Origin: Zerene cesonia
Lineage: Eukaryota; Arthropoda; Insecta; Lepidoptera; Pieridae
Direction of reading: 5' to 3'
DNA: 64,000 nt
NCBI RefSeq assembly: GCF_012273895.1
Contig: NC_052108.1
Location: 5,146,001-5,210,000, forward strand
Both the position numbers and the translations under genes were made by a program. Each line of letters begins with the position of its first letter. The first letter of the stretch is position 1. Shown in pieces: positions 11,620 to 24,182 of this stretch. The notes beneath the pieces are model-generated. The model was not told where the DNA came from and did not search any database. It saw only the letters and a program-made list of their open reading frames with translations.

Positions 11620-13960
11620 TAAATTCTGGAGCTGATTCGTATTTATAAAGACTATGAATGGATTTTCTACTACATATTTAAATCTGCGTTGTATTAACCG
11701 TTATGAAATTATGAAATTCTTGAAATGAACGAGATTAACTAGAAACATGCAAATAATTTTCCATTTTTATTTAGAAGTGTTTACCAATAAATTAATAGAT
11801 AACAAAACGATAACTTTACCAAGGAGTATTACGGCACTTATCTATTGACATGAAGTTCGGTTATAATATTTAGAGATAAGTTTTTATTTAATATTCCCAA
11901 TAATCGTTTCATATTTACTGTGATTTGTTTAGTGTTAATTAAAATTGATTTATATAGCCTATTATATTTAATCTTGTGTTATATACGTATAAGTTAGAAG
12001 CACTTTTAAATTCTTTACACGTGTAGTTATAAACTAAATGAGGGTCGCATTACATTTTCAAATTGCTTAGCTCGGTTTTTATTTATATGTGTAATTTGAA
12101 AGTAGTCATTAAACGTTTCAACTTAGCTTGTACCGATAGCTAATGTAATATTTTACGTAACGAGTAAATATACCTCGTGATTTGAGACCTCGGTACAAGC
12201 ATATATATAATAGTCTTCTACAAAGGGCTGCCATGATATTTAAAATGATTAAAAAAATAACAAATCGGTCTTTCCTAGTCATGTTATTAAGGCCTATGAA
12301 TTACGCACAATTTGTTTATCGTACAGGGGTTCAATTGTAATATTTATTTGTTTTAAAATCTTCCAATTTATACATTCCGTATTTGTTGTATGTACAGTTT
12401 AAGCGTTTGAAAATTATGAACGAGTGTGATTTTTAATAAAAGTTCAAAATAATAACTCGAAATGTCATGTAATGTTCAATTTTTACAGTAATAATAGAAT
12501 AGAGAACACCCCATAATTTTAAGTGTTCATTAGAATAACTATTTGTACAATCAATTATTCGTATTCGTTTATCTTCTGAAATAAGGCTGTCTTTTATTGA
12601 AATTTCATAAACATAAAATTACTTACCTAAGTAGATTCTATATAGTATAATATTGCTAAATTATTTAATAGTATTTTTATATTAATTCCCGTTTATTTCA
12701 TTTATTATCTAGCTCTTTGGTACCAGACTGATTTTAGGTACATTTATTTTATGGTGCAATTTATGTCTAGAGCGTTGTGATAATCTGATTTTAATTATAT
12801 TATACAACAAATCTTCTTTTTTATTTCCAACCTAAACGTACCCTATAGCATCCTATAGCAGAGTTCGCATCAACAAATCGAACTCACACCTGAGATTCAT
12901 GAATATCTGTTCTAATAATGTAAAGCTGAAGAATCGGTTTGTTTGTTTGAACGCACAATCTCAGGAACGACTTGTACGAATTGAAAAACCTTTTCTTTCG
13001 CATCGGAAATTCATTCTAGTAATAAGTACCCTATATCACTACCCCCTAAGTATCTCCAGCTTTAAGAATCATACCATCGTTTCGTAATGACGTAAAAAAA
13101 AAACTTTCGAATTAATATTATCGGTATAACTAAAATCTATACAGTAGTTAAACATAAATTTATAACGTTTCCCCCAGCGGCAATGCTTAGAACTATCTTT
13201 GAAAAATATATTTTTTTAAGTTGTCAAACTATCTTTGGCGAATATTAACGGTCTTATTCATAAAAGTAGCTTATCGAAGGTTTTGAGAATTCATTAGCTA
13301 AAATGCTTTATAAGTTAATAGAACGTTTTAACTTGTGTTCAGTAAATAATGGCTTAAATAAAACCACATATAAATTTCAGACATTCTTATTATAACAAAT
13401 AAAAAGAATAATATTTACACACTTATCTAGTAATGTTCCACATGAACAATTAAAAAAATTGTCTACACATAAAACAAGTCCTCGACACACTGAATAAAAC
13501 TTACAATTTAATTTTTAAATGTTTAGTAACACCAAATTGAATTTTTGAACTTATTTCCTTACATAATTTCAAATCTTCTTATGCTTACAGATAAAAGATG
13601 ATTTTGAACTATTTGACAAAATCAGAATTCCATGTATATTATTGCTTTTAGAACAGTGTAGAACACCCGAGTAAAATCAAAATGAACGGGCAGTACCATA
13701 ATAGTATAAAATCGTAATATAAAAATATGTTGGTATATTTACAAATAGTAAACATCCCTATATCAGAGCGTACATTATAATATCTTAGTCATGTATAATA
13801 ATTCCATAAACACCTAAACATATAATATCTAAGGAATTCAAAATGCAAAACTATATCGCAACTAAAATAAATATTACATTAATTTCACGGATAGTCTTGC
13901 GATATGCTAGGTTGTAATCTGAGTCAGAAAAGCTTTAGCCTTTCTATCTTATCTGAATGA
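11620..13960. other. AT-rich intergenic stretch, no gene seen
   Basis: This spacer lies between the converging 3' ends of CARMIL and HDAC1. It has no conserved ORF. A decayed dispersed repeat is likely around 12890-13015, with TTTGTTTGTTTGAACGC and CTCAGGAACGAC words typical of lepidopteran repeats. The rest is unique-looking AT-rich sequence. Confidence 0.6.
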
Positions 13961-13964
13961 TCTT

Positions 13965-14426
13965 TAGGGACTGTTCATAAAATACGTCACGCTAACATCA
14001 GCTTTTAACCCCTCCCTCCCTATTGTCACGCTGTGTCACACTTTCTGTGACCCCCCTACAAATATTTCGTCACAAAAACGAAGACCCCCCTGCTAAGTAT
14101 GATAAATTCTAAATGATAGTACACAAATTCTGGGAATTAAAAATATTTATTTAGTTAGATTACTGGTCTCCCGTTAGTTCTAGATTTAGACTTTACATAG
14201 GTCACTGTAAAGTCTGCTGCTGCTGAGGGGTTAAGTATTGGAAAAAGCAAAAAAACTAGTTGTGACGGATCACAACGCTGCTAGTCGCCGCCAAAGCTGG
14301 TGCATATCGAAAAATAATGAATAATGTTGTCTAAGATTCCTCTCTCCCTATCCCCCCTTGTCACATCTTATCAAACTCAGCCAGACCCCTCCCCCCTCGC
14401 TTTGTATTTTATGAACAACCCCTTAC
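13965..14426. mobile_element. MITE-like element, second copy of a related family
   Basis: The left end has TTCATAAAATACGTCAC. The right end, reverse-complemented, gives GGGTTGTTCATAAAATAC, sharing a perfect GTTCATAAAATAC core. The interior contains ACCCCTCCCTCCC and other C-rich blocks resembling the element at 5549-5820. No transposase ORF is present. It may lie within or just beyond the HDAC1 3'UTR. Confidence 0.55.
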
Positions 14427-14429
14427 ACT

Positions 14430-16087
14430 AAAATTTCAGTTTGTTTGTTACTGATACGATTTCAAAGATTTTATTTCAGTTTTACACATCAATCAACAGT
14501 ACATAAAATCAGCAAACAATATTTTTTCATCCATGTATTTTTTTGATAATTCAATCACAAACAATTGTGATCATACCATAGAACAAACTGTTAATCATTC
14601 ACTTGCATTACAATGATTAATTAAATCTTTTTAACTTAATTATTCTTTCACATTTTATGCTAGTTACTTGTCGCTCAAATAACTGTACAAAGCTGAGAAA
14701 TGTATATCAATAAAATACATTAGATTCGAGATCTTCCGTATGATGCGTGTAAGTAATATGATTATTTACATAAAATTTATCTATAAAGTAGGCCAGAGCT
14801 TAATAGAAAAAAAAATCCACAATTAATTTATAAACTATTAAACACTACTTACTTACAAGAGTCAGTACTAATATTTGTAACTTTAATATATAATATGTTA
14901 AAATTTGCCACTTCAATAAATAACCTTATTGATATTAAAAATTACAAATATAAGTCATTGGAAAATACTCTAGTATTACTTAAGATTAAAGACATTACAG
15001 AGAACAAATATGCAATTGTTGCATAGAAAAAATTGGAGGAGTTCAAAACATATCATAATAAATTACACAAGTTTCATTTACCCATTATGACATTCAGATG
15101 AAGCACACAACTTATACATATTAAAATCACTTATACTTCCTGTGAGCATTTTATCCTATATTCAATTTACTTTTTTTACTTTTTAAATCTTTAAAATAAA
15201 TATAAAATTTAGAAAATAATTTTTATCTGTCTTTTATCCATACTTATTCCTTATTTAGCAATGAAGTATAAGTGATTTGTAATGAGAAGCAAAAACTGGG
15301 TTATACAGTCAGAAACTACACCTATAACATCAATAAAAATTAAATTAGTAGTCTCATATAACAACGGCAATTACTTTTGTTAAAAAAAAAAATACATGAG
15401 ATAAAAGATATTTAGTGCCCACTACAGTATTTAAAGAGAGAACGAAATTTCAAATGATATTCGTAATATTATTTTTACAGAAGTCAAACTAAATTTTATG
15501 TATTTGTTAATTGAAGTTCAATTAGTATGTTGTAATATTATTTAAGTTAATACATACTTACCTAAAGGAATTTGAGATCAAATATTGTGTACACAAATCT
15601 TAGCTGTAGAAATTACAGCCTCTATGGAACTTATAAAACCCAGTTTTGCAGTCTTTCTATCGTTTAATTAAAATCATGGGTAATCACGAGTTTCAATTGA
15701 TTATAGACAATATTGGAATGGTTATTTAAATTAAATGTTTTCGATAAAAGTTAGCTTTGATTTAAGGTTTTACTATATCCAAATTATTCTACTTATTTTC
15801 ATGGATAAACATGCATTTTTAATTGACTTTTAATAACCCCATGATAAAAAGAATTGAATTTTTAACACAAAACACAACTTAAAAATGTAAATAAAAAATT
15901 GATAGCAAGCTATTTACTAGCTTGAATATATCCATAAACTCGATCAAAACCCATGAAAACCCAATACTTAATAATAAAACACAATTTTCGAGTTGTGTAT
16001 CATAAATCTATACACTTGTACACACATTCACTGTACACTGAACACCCAGATAATCCATGTACATTAATGTTTCATTCAACGTGCGGA
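14430..16087. other. AT-rich stretch, probably HDAC1 3'UTR plus spacer
   Basis: No ORF of interest. A minus-strand AATAAA at 14470-14475 could end a long HDAC1 3'UTR of about 1.6 kb, but this is uncertain without transcript data. Confidence 0.35.
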
Positions 16088-19000
16088 TCAAGCATTGGGC
16101 GGCAGATCTTTCTTTGGTTCCTCCATAGTTGCTACGTTCTTAACGTCGTCTTTGTTGTCTTCGGCTGAAATATAATAATTATCAACATCTTTTGTATATT
16201 AATGGGCTATAACTTAATAGTATATAATATAATAATACCTTTATAATGAATTTGTAAAGATAAGGTGTAGCGGATCAGTCCTTTTGCCTTTAAGCCAGTT
16301 GTTATTAAAAAATTGCAAAAGGTGTACAGCATATTGAAAGAAGCTTATCAAAATACAAATATTATGTAAGTATTGTTTAATGTAAACATGTTTCTACACA
16401 ACTCTCAAGCGGTGTAGTGCTACACTGGAAGCATCTCAGTGCTGTGTCGCGTACCTTTGATATCATCCTTGGCGGGCTCCTTGTCGAGGCGCGGGCGCTT
16501 GCGGTGCGGCGCGCGGTACGAGCGGTTGTCGCGGCGCGCGCCCTCGCCCTCGTCCTCCGAGTCCGACAGCTCGCCCTCGCCCGTTATGCGCTTATCCTGA
16601 GAGACGTGTCATTAGTCATTAATCTATACTAATACTAGTTGACCCGGAACACGCTGTTCTGCCTTACTCTTATCATTTAGGGGTATGAAAAATAGATTGG
16701 ATTGGCGTTTAAAATCCGTTCTATAGTCTTGAAATTAAATACTAATATTATACAGAGGTAAAGTTTGTGTCAGTGATATTGTAGAGGTAATTTATCTCCG
16801 GATCTTCTGAACCAATATTAAAAATTCTTATATTGACAGTAAGTCACATTATCTGTGAGTGTGAGTTATATTTTCTTGTCTTTATTCTATTCTTCATCTA
16901 TTTTTATTTGTTTGTTTTATTTTATGATTATTAAATATAAAATTGTAAATGTCTTAATTTTCCCTTACATATCATTATATTAAAAAAATATATTGAAAGT
17001 GAAAGAAAAAATATTGGATAAACAACTTTTCAATTATAGTATCGTCTGAATTTGCTTTTAGTTATTTGGGAAATTAAAACAAGAATATTGTTAGCACGCC
17101 AAATGAAAACGACACGTTAATTTACTTGTTACATAATGTAGTGTTAGATTTATTTGATCCTTACCTTTTCACTTTGTGGCAACCTTTCATCCTTGTCGAT
17201 TTTGTCTTCGTCTTCTGACTCATCATTAACAGCATCTTCAGGAATGGCTTGTACCTAAAATATTATTAAATTATGATTTCAAATATACACCAGAGGAATA
17301 TAACATCCTAACATTAACTATTACTTGAAAGTATTATTAATTATATTTAAAAAAATATTTATATTCAGTGCAACCTCATAAATATCTATCTAAATATTGA
17401 TGGCTATGTAATTATTCATAATAATACAGAAGTAAACCTTACCTGTACTCCTGGTGCATGTGGTAACATGCGAAGATTTTCAAAAAGTCTGTTCTTAATT
17501 TTCTCTAGATATTCTGGAGTATTTTGATTGGACATGTTACTTGGCGATATGTGTAGTTTAAAGTCGGGCCCGAAATACTCAAAGTAGTCATTGTAGGGCA
17601 GTTCATTCGCTATTTCAACACCCAAGGCGACAGATGTTTCGTATGTCCAACAACGCGATACATTACGAATTGTGTATCTAGGAAAAAAAAACAGTTAATA
17701 AAAACATTTTAAACTGTATTTAATTAAACAATCCATTTGTTTTTTATTCAAGCCATACACACCAATAGCCCATAATTTTTTGAAAATATATTTGATCTAG
17801 TTTAATTAATCTTTAACTAAAGTTGTTTTTGAAAGTTTGTAAGGACACATCCTATGTGTTTGGTACTCTTTCACGCAAAAACTACTGAACCGATTGCAAT
17901 AAAATTTGGTACATAGGAATAACATATAGGCAACTTTTTATCATATTCCTACGGGATACGGACATACGCGGGTGAATCCGCGGGCGCAGCTAGTTTAATG
18001 TAAGGTTAACCTAAAAAATATGTGAAAGTAAAAAGTTATGTGATAAACAAAAATGGACAGTTGTCTAAGAATAGTAAAATATAGAAAATCAACACATACC
18101 CTCCACCACCAACCAGTAGGAAAGGTAACCCAAATCTCTTCACTAACTCCACACATCGTCCATGACCACGTACTGTTAAGTTGAAACACCCCAGTCGGTC
18201 ACCTGAAACAATTATACTTAAGAAGAAAAATCGCAACCAAACCATTCAAATTCCGAGTAATATTTCGTAAGTTTTTTACTATGTGTATATGTGAGGCAAT
18301 AGTTATATTTGCATAATCACAATTATTAATTGACATTCTTTTTATCTATTAATATCACAGTATTATCTAAATTTCAAATAACTTAATGTCAAATTTATTA
18401 TCTCACCTGTAAGTGAATCAGCACCACATTGCAGTACAACAGCGCTGGGCTGGAATGTCTCCATTACTTTAGAAATTATAGGCACAAATATAGATTCATA
18501 GGACTCGTCATCCATGCCGTCACGTAGTGGTATATTGACTGCATAGTATTTCCCTTTACCTGCTCCAATGTCACGAAGATCACCTAAATAAAACCAGAAG
18601 GAATAAAAAATGTAAGTAAACATAATGAAAGATATAATAACATTTTAATTTAATTTCATTTAATTATTAACTGTTTCGTTTATAAGATATGTTATAGGGT
18701 ACAAGGTTTTTCAAAAAAGGAAGACAATAAATGAATTATTCATGTATAGGCTGTACTAACCTGTTCCCGGGAAGTATTCTCCATACTTATGGAATGAGAC
18801 TGTCATCACTCTGTCTGTTGTATAGAAGGCTTCCTCCACTCCATCTCCATGGTGAACATCAATATCAATGTACAACACCCTCTGATGGTATTTGAGTAAC
18901 TCCAAAATGCCGAGTACAATATCATTTACATAGCAAAAGCCAGATGCCTCAGATTTTTTTGCATGATGCAGTCCTCCACCCCAGTTGATGCAAATTTCCG

Positions 19001-20956
19001 ATGCCTGTGTGATAATATTGTATTATGAAAAAATAATGTAGAAAACATATCTCATAAACATAGATAACATCAAAAAGAGATTCAAATTATGTCAATGTAA
19101 TCAAAGACAAATGGGACCTTAATAATATTCTGATAAAATAAAATGGGTGCTTTATAATTTATATAGTAAACTGCCAAAATGTAATACCATATATGACAAT
19201 ATTACAATATTTAAAAATTTAAGAAATTTTTACTACTTAATATTCTGTCATTTAAGTTATTTAAATATTATTCATATACCTGCTTATTTAACTTGACAGC
19301 AGCAGCAACAGAGCCACCAGCGGAGAGCTGACAGAATTCATAGAGACCATCAAACACTGGACAGTCTTCACCGACATTAACTGTAAAAGCATAAAAGTTA
19401 AAGAGTTGAAATCCAGGTAAATCTTAATCTTATGTGGAGGACGGGGGGCTTAGAAAATATCACACGCATTTATTATATTTTGCATGTTTCTCATGGTGTT
19501 TAGTAGGTGCAAGAAGAAATCGGGTTTTGGATATAACTACATGGCTTTCAGATAATCCAATTTCATGATTGCCTATGACATCAACCACTATAGTTTCTAC
19601 TGTAATACTATATATTTATAAAAAAAAAAACTTCTTTCAGATTTTTGAGGGCGAAATATTTCGAGTCAGTATAATAAATTAAGTATAATACTATTACATA
19701 TATCCATCCCAAATTGAATTTACTTCTCTCAAGCATTTTGGAATAAAAAAAAAATGAAACTTCTAAGAATTTCATCTATGTAATTAAATGAAATGCATTA
19801 AGAAAGTAAGGACTGTCCTTTGCTCAGTGAAGAGGACCTCGGACTTAAATTTGGTATCTTGGGGGTTTGAGACAATCAATTTCAATTTGTCTGAGCATGT
19901 CCATAACATCACCACTGCTCAAAATGGTGAAAGAAAACTTTTTGAGGAATCGATATGCCCAAGAATAAAACAGTTTGATGACATGTGACATATGGTAACC
20001 CGCACTTAACACCAGTGTGTTGCATTATATCCTCAACCCCTTATAGAAGGCCTGTGTCTGAGCAATGGGAATATAATATATGGGCTGATGATGTTGATGA
20101 TTATAAACATCAGCTGTTCCTATTCCCTTTAAGATTAACTGAATAAGGTTATCCATATCACTAATTGTTCTTACATCTTTGCATCTGCTTATTGTATTCT
20201 GACATGTTATCTGGTCTGATGGACCGAAGGAAGCGTATGTAGTCATCTGAATGGAACTTTGTCATTTCATCTGCTGTTGCTTTGTGGGGTCGCTGTAGAT
20301 AAAATATAAATATTATTAGAATACAATAATTATACAATATTGTTACATACAGAAATACGAGACAAATTTAAACCAACGTAATCTATTATTAATTTAAACA
20401 TCAACTTACATATATCTCCATTTTTCTATATAAACCATAATTCAACAGTAAATTATGTGTCATGCGTATGCGATGTGGTTTCATGGGATGACCTTGCCCA
20501 TAATAATAGTTACCAATATCACCTAAAATAAACAAAGCATGCAAGTTACTATCATAGTATTTTTATTTAAAATTAAATTTAACTTTATAATCAGGTATTA
20601 CTCGAGTCATTTCAAGGCTTGACATATTATTTCCGTCTGTACTATTAACAACGTGAACGAACAAAACTGTGCCCACCAATGACAACTCAGAAAAGAGTAC
20701 AGACGCTTATTAATGACTTAGCCTACAATGCGGTAAAATTTTTAAGATGACTACGATTACATTTAAAACATTTGAAAGATTGTCATGTTGATAATGTATT
20801 CGAACTCAATATTTTTAAATGTATTTGCATTGTAGCTCAACACATTGAAATATAATTACTTTATGCTGATTACCCAGTTGGCGGGCAACAAACTTTACAA
20901 TACTTACTATCGTAATAATAGCACACTCGCTTTTTGCTATGGGGTTGCATAGACAT
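16088..20956 (-). CDS. HDAC1: Class I histone deacetylase HDAC1/Rpd3, complete, 11 coding exons, 482 aa
   Basis: Zn-dependent lysine deacetylase, the catalytic subunit of Sin3, NuRD and CoREST-type nuclear complexes. Exons on the minus strand: 20956-20908, 20522-20410, 20292-20175, 19380-19280, 19004-18761, 18583-18407, 18202-18100, 17677-17443, 17254-17165, 16596-16455, 16164-16088. All junctions are GT-AG and the phases sum to 1449 nt. The start reads MSMQPHSKKRVCYYYDSDIG. Numbering matches human HDAC1 exactly: H140/H141 in GGGLHHAKKSEASG, D174/D176/H178 in DIDVHHGDG, the metal-ligand Asp in QCGADSLTGD, and Y303 in GGGGYTIR. The C-terminus has a CK2-like ELSDSEDEGEG stretch and a basic HRKRPRL segment, then ends EEPKKDLPPNA. 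Introns carry a Helitron relic and a SINE. Nothing suggests loss of activity. Confidence 0.97.
16634..16850. repeat. Interspersed repeat fragment in an HDAC1 intron
   Basis: Starts with ACTAGTTGACCCGGAAC, like a common lepidopteran repeat end, and continues through CAGAGGTAAAGTTTGTGT. The element class was not determined. Confidence 0.4.
17830..17993 (+). mobile_element. Non-autonomous Helitron-like relic (3' end intact)
   Basis: The 3' end, ACGCGGGTGAATCCGCGGGC then GCAGCTAG before T, has a GC-rich subterminal hairpin (GCGG/CCGC) and a CTAG terminus, both Helitron hallmarks. The last 45 or so bases nearly match the element at 57821-58005. The 5' boundary is unclear. It sits in the HDAC1 intron between exons 7 and 8. 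Confidence 0.6.
19802..20093 (+). mobile_element. Diverged tRNA-derived SINE (family A) in an HDAC1 intron
   Basis: A diverged copy of the 28852-29153 element. It shares AACATCACCACTGCT, AAAATGGTGAAAGAAAAC, a GACATGTGACAT block, GGCCTGTGTC, and a tail ATGGGCTGATGATG. It lies antisense to HDAC1, between exons 3 and 4. Confidence 0.65.
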
Positions 20957-22850
20957 TTTACGTTCCGAATTAAATAACTGCAAGAGTTTCAAAGTTTTAA
21001 TTTCTTTAATAACACTCTAAACACACAAAAGATAGATACGGTCTGAGACAACGTTTACTTTCGTATTTCCGATTCAGAATTATTAGATGAACGAATGTCG
21101 AATTACGAGCATATCATTCAAGTTCACACTCTATGTTCACACTACTCATTCATATGCATAAAGGGGAAAGAAACGAAGGGGAATGAACTAAAGAGTGTTG
21201 CCACCTTGGTTTTCTGATAAGGGCAACTCGGCACAAACAAAGGCTAGAGAGGGAAATTATTAAGAGAGAACGATATTAAGTTCTTCTAGTTCAAGTATAA
21301 TTCTGTGATAAAATTATTCCGAGTTCGAACATTTTGACTGTATGGTTAAGAACTTGTGGCCAATTAGAACGCTTAGTTCGTAGAAAAAGGATTGTTGTTT
21401 TGGTGTAATTGATAAAAGCAAAACTTGCAAAATTTGCCCTATTTCGAGATAATTGTTGAAAATACTGATGTCTGTTGAGTTTTGCAGCCCTTGCTATGTA
21501 TATGTTTATGTACCTATCGGCCTGCAAGCCTAGAAGCGTTAAAAGCTTAAAATAAAGCTTAATTCCTTTAGACTGCATAAAAATTGCATTCTAGCGCTAA
21601 ATTCCACTCTTTTGCTCAAACAGCAAGGCATGAAAGTAAAGTTTTTTTTTTATTTTAATATAAATTATATTTGTCATCTTGAATGTAATTTGTCAAAGTC
21701 GATTAGGCCAATAGAACCATCAGCATCGTGTTCAGTAAATACCCTGTTTCCGCTTATTTTCTACTTTTTCAAGATTTCAACCGAACCGAACGAACCGAAG
21801 AGAATCAAGTCAGAACAGACTTGGTGAAAAATCGATTTGAAAACTTAAAAACGCACTATTTTTTCAACTAAAATTAGATGTTTTCGCTAAGTGTCCTAAA
21901 AAGCGCCAGATCTGACTTCAAAACACTAAGGTGGCAGCACTGATTTTGGCCTAACAAACGATTAGTCATCGTTGATGGTTGCTGCAAATAGCCATCAGTA
22001 GCATATCCTCAGGCCCATATACTTTGCCTGACCCTTCCCAGTCCTTTCCTTTATACCTCTCGGCAATCTTTTCTTAATCCCTTCCTATTTAAAGTCGGCA
22101 TTCCATTTGTACAGGCGTAAGGTCTGCAATGGAACTTATGCCTCTCTAAATATACATGGGCGGTGGTAACGCTTACCATCAGGCATCCCACCAGCTCCAT
22201 TGCCGACTGTGACATAAAAAAAATTCAGTGTGATAAATACATTTTTTGGTACATAATAGTCCTTTGATGTAAAATTCTGAAAAACACTTCACATTTCTCA
22301 GTTCATCACCACCACCTACCTACATACCTAAAGTTATTTTATAATTGTTATGTCTCTTTTCGATACTCATGGATAAAACTAATAAAAAAATTATATAATA
22401 TATTACGTATTATTATCATACGAATAATTTTTTTTTTCTCAAGTCTGGAGGACTTTTTTTAAATAATGTTAACAGCTAACACTGTATACTAATTTAATAT
22501 AAATTTATGCGCTTACAGCGCTATGTGAGTTATTTCATGGCAAGTATTAGACTAGCTACGATAAAATTTAAACAATTGTTTGTTTCAGATAATAAAAAAA
22601 AACATGTTAATCAATTCCATTCATAATTTACGACGACCTACAAAAGATTTATTTACACAGACATAACCTTGGTTTCTTTCTTTTCTTCTCTTGTTCCCAA
22701 ATCATTGGTTTTACACAATTTCCTCACCTGATTAAAAAAGAGGTAAATAAGTTAATAAGTTAGATTAAATAATATATAATTATTATTTACATAAAATATA
22801 AAGCAATGAGAAGCATTCTGGGAAATTTAATTTATTTAATGGCAACTCCA
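20957..22850. other. Intergenic region between divergent HDAC1 and p68 genes
   Basis: This spacer should carry both promoters and 5'UTRs. HDAC1 runs left from 20956. The p68 gene runs right, with a possible non-coding first exon ending at the donor CAAG/GTAAGA at 22918. I see no confident TATA or initiator. The repeat at 22000-22226 is the only element recognised. Confidence 0.45.
22000..22226 (+). repeat. Retroelement 3' end with poly(A) tail, other family
   Basis: Holds GGGCGGTGGTAACGCTTACC, then ATCAGGCATCCCACCAGCTC and GTGACATAAAAAAAA. This has the look of the 3' tail of a widespread lepidopteran SINE or LINE ending in poly(A). No ORF. Confidence 0.5.
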
Positions 22851-23158
22851 CATAGGAGTGAAGTTTGTAGTGATTGATTGAGTTTCAAAAAATCTCTTTT
22901 ACAGAAGCAGTGGTCAAGGTAAGACGTGTTTTATTACATATTTTAGGTAATTGCCGACTTAAATATTGATTTTTATTTGTATTAATTAAATTCGTAGTAA
23001 TCTTTTGTTTTACCGTTCTGAAGTATATCAAATGTATTAATTTTTAAATATCTCTACCCAAAAGGTGATGATGATGGTACAATCTTGACACAATATTCAT
23101 GTATTGTTTCAGAAAGACCCTGCTAAAAATATAAAGAGATACATCTTAGTATATCCTG

Positions 23159-24158
23159 NNNNNNNNNNNNNNNNNNNNNNNNNNNNNNNNNNNNNNNNNN
23201 NNNNNNNNNNNNNNNNNNNNNNNNNNNNNNNNNNNNNNNNNNNNNNNNNNNNNNNNNNNNNNNNNNNNNNNNNNNNNNNNNNNNNNNNNNNNNNNNNNNN
23301 NNNNNNNNNNNNNNNNNNNNNNNNNNNNNNNNNNNNNNNNNNNNNNNNNNNNNNNNNNNNNNNNNNNNNNNNNNNNNNNNNNNNNNNNNNNNNNNNNNNN
23401 NNNNNNNNNNNNNNNNNNNNNNNNNNNNNNNNNNNNNNNNNNNNNNNNNNNNNNNNNNNNNNNNNNNNNNNNNNNNNNNNNNNNNNNNNNNNNNNNNNNN
23501 NNNNNNNNNNNNNNNNNNNNNNNNNNNNNNNNNNNNNNNNNNNNNNNNNNNNNNNNNNNNNNNNNNNNNNNNNNNNNNNNNNNNNNNNNNNNNNNNNNNN
23601 NNNNNNNNNNNNNNNNNNNNNNNNNNNNNNNNNNNNNNNNNNNNNNNNNNNNNNNNNNNNNNNNNNNNNNNNNNNNNNNNNNNNNNNNNNNNNNNNNNNN
23701 NNNNNNNNNNNNNNNNNNNNNNNNNNNNNNNNNNNNNNNNNNNNNNNNNNNNNNNNNNNNNNNNNNNNNNNNNNNNNNNNNNNNNNNNNNNNNNNNNNNN
23801 NNNNNNNNNNNNNNNNNNNNNNNNNNNNNNNNNNNNNNNNNNNNNNNNNNNNNNNNNNNNNNNNNNNNNNNNNNNNNNNNNNNNNNNNNNNNNNNNNNNN
23901 NNNNNNNNNNNNNNNNNNNNNNNNNNNNNNNNNNNNNNNNNNNNNNNNNNNNNNNNNNNNNNNNNNNNNNNNNNNNNNNNNNNNNNNNNNNNNNNNNNNN
24001 NNNNNNNNNNNNNNNNNNNNNNNNNNNNNNNNNNNNNNNNNNNNNNNNNNNNNNNNNNNNNNNNNNNNNNNNNNNNNNNNNNNNNNNNNNNNNNNNNNNN
24101 NNNNNNNNNNNNNNNNNNNNNNNNNNNNNNNNNNNNNNNNNNNNNNNNNNNNNNNNNN
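23159..24158. other. Assembly gap (1000 N)
   Basis: Exactly 1000 N. It removes the first coding part of the p68 gene, including its start codon. The open frame apparently spanning it is an artefact of translating N. Confidence 0.98.
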
Positions 24159-24182
24159 ATAGAATTTTCTTTTTTTTATTAG

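Noticed and set aside
22905..22918. 14-nt exon AAGCAGTGGTCAAG between an acceptor-like and donor-like site before p68
   Set aside because: Too short to trust as an internal exon; the donor more likely ends a longer non-coding first exon.
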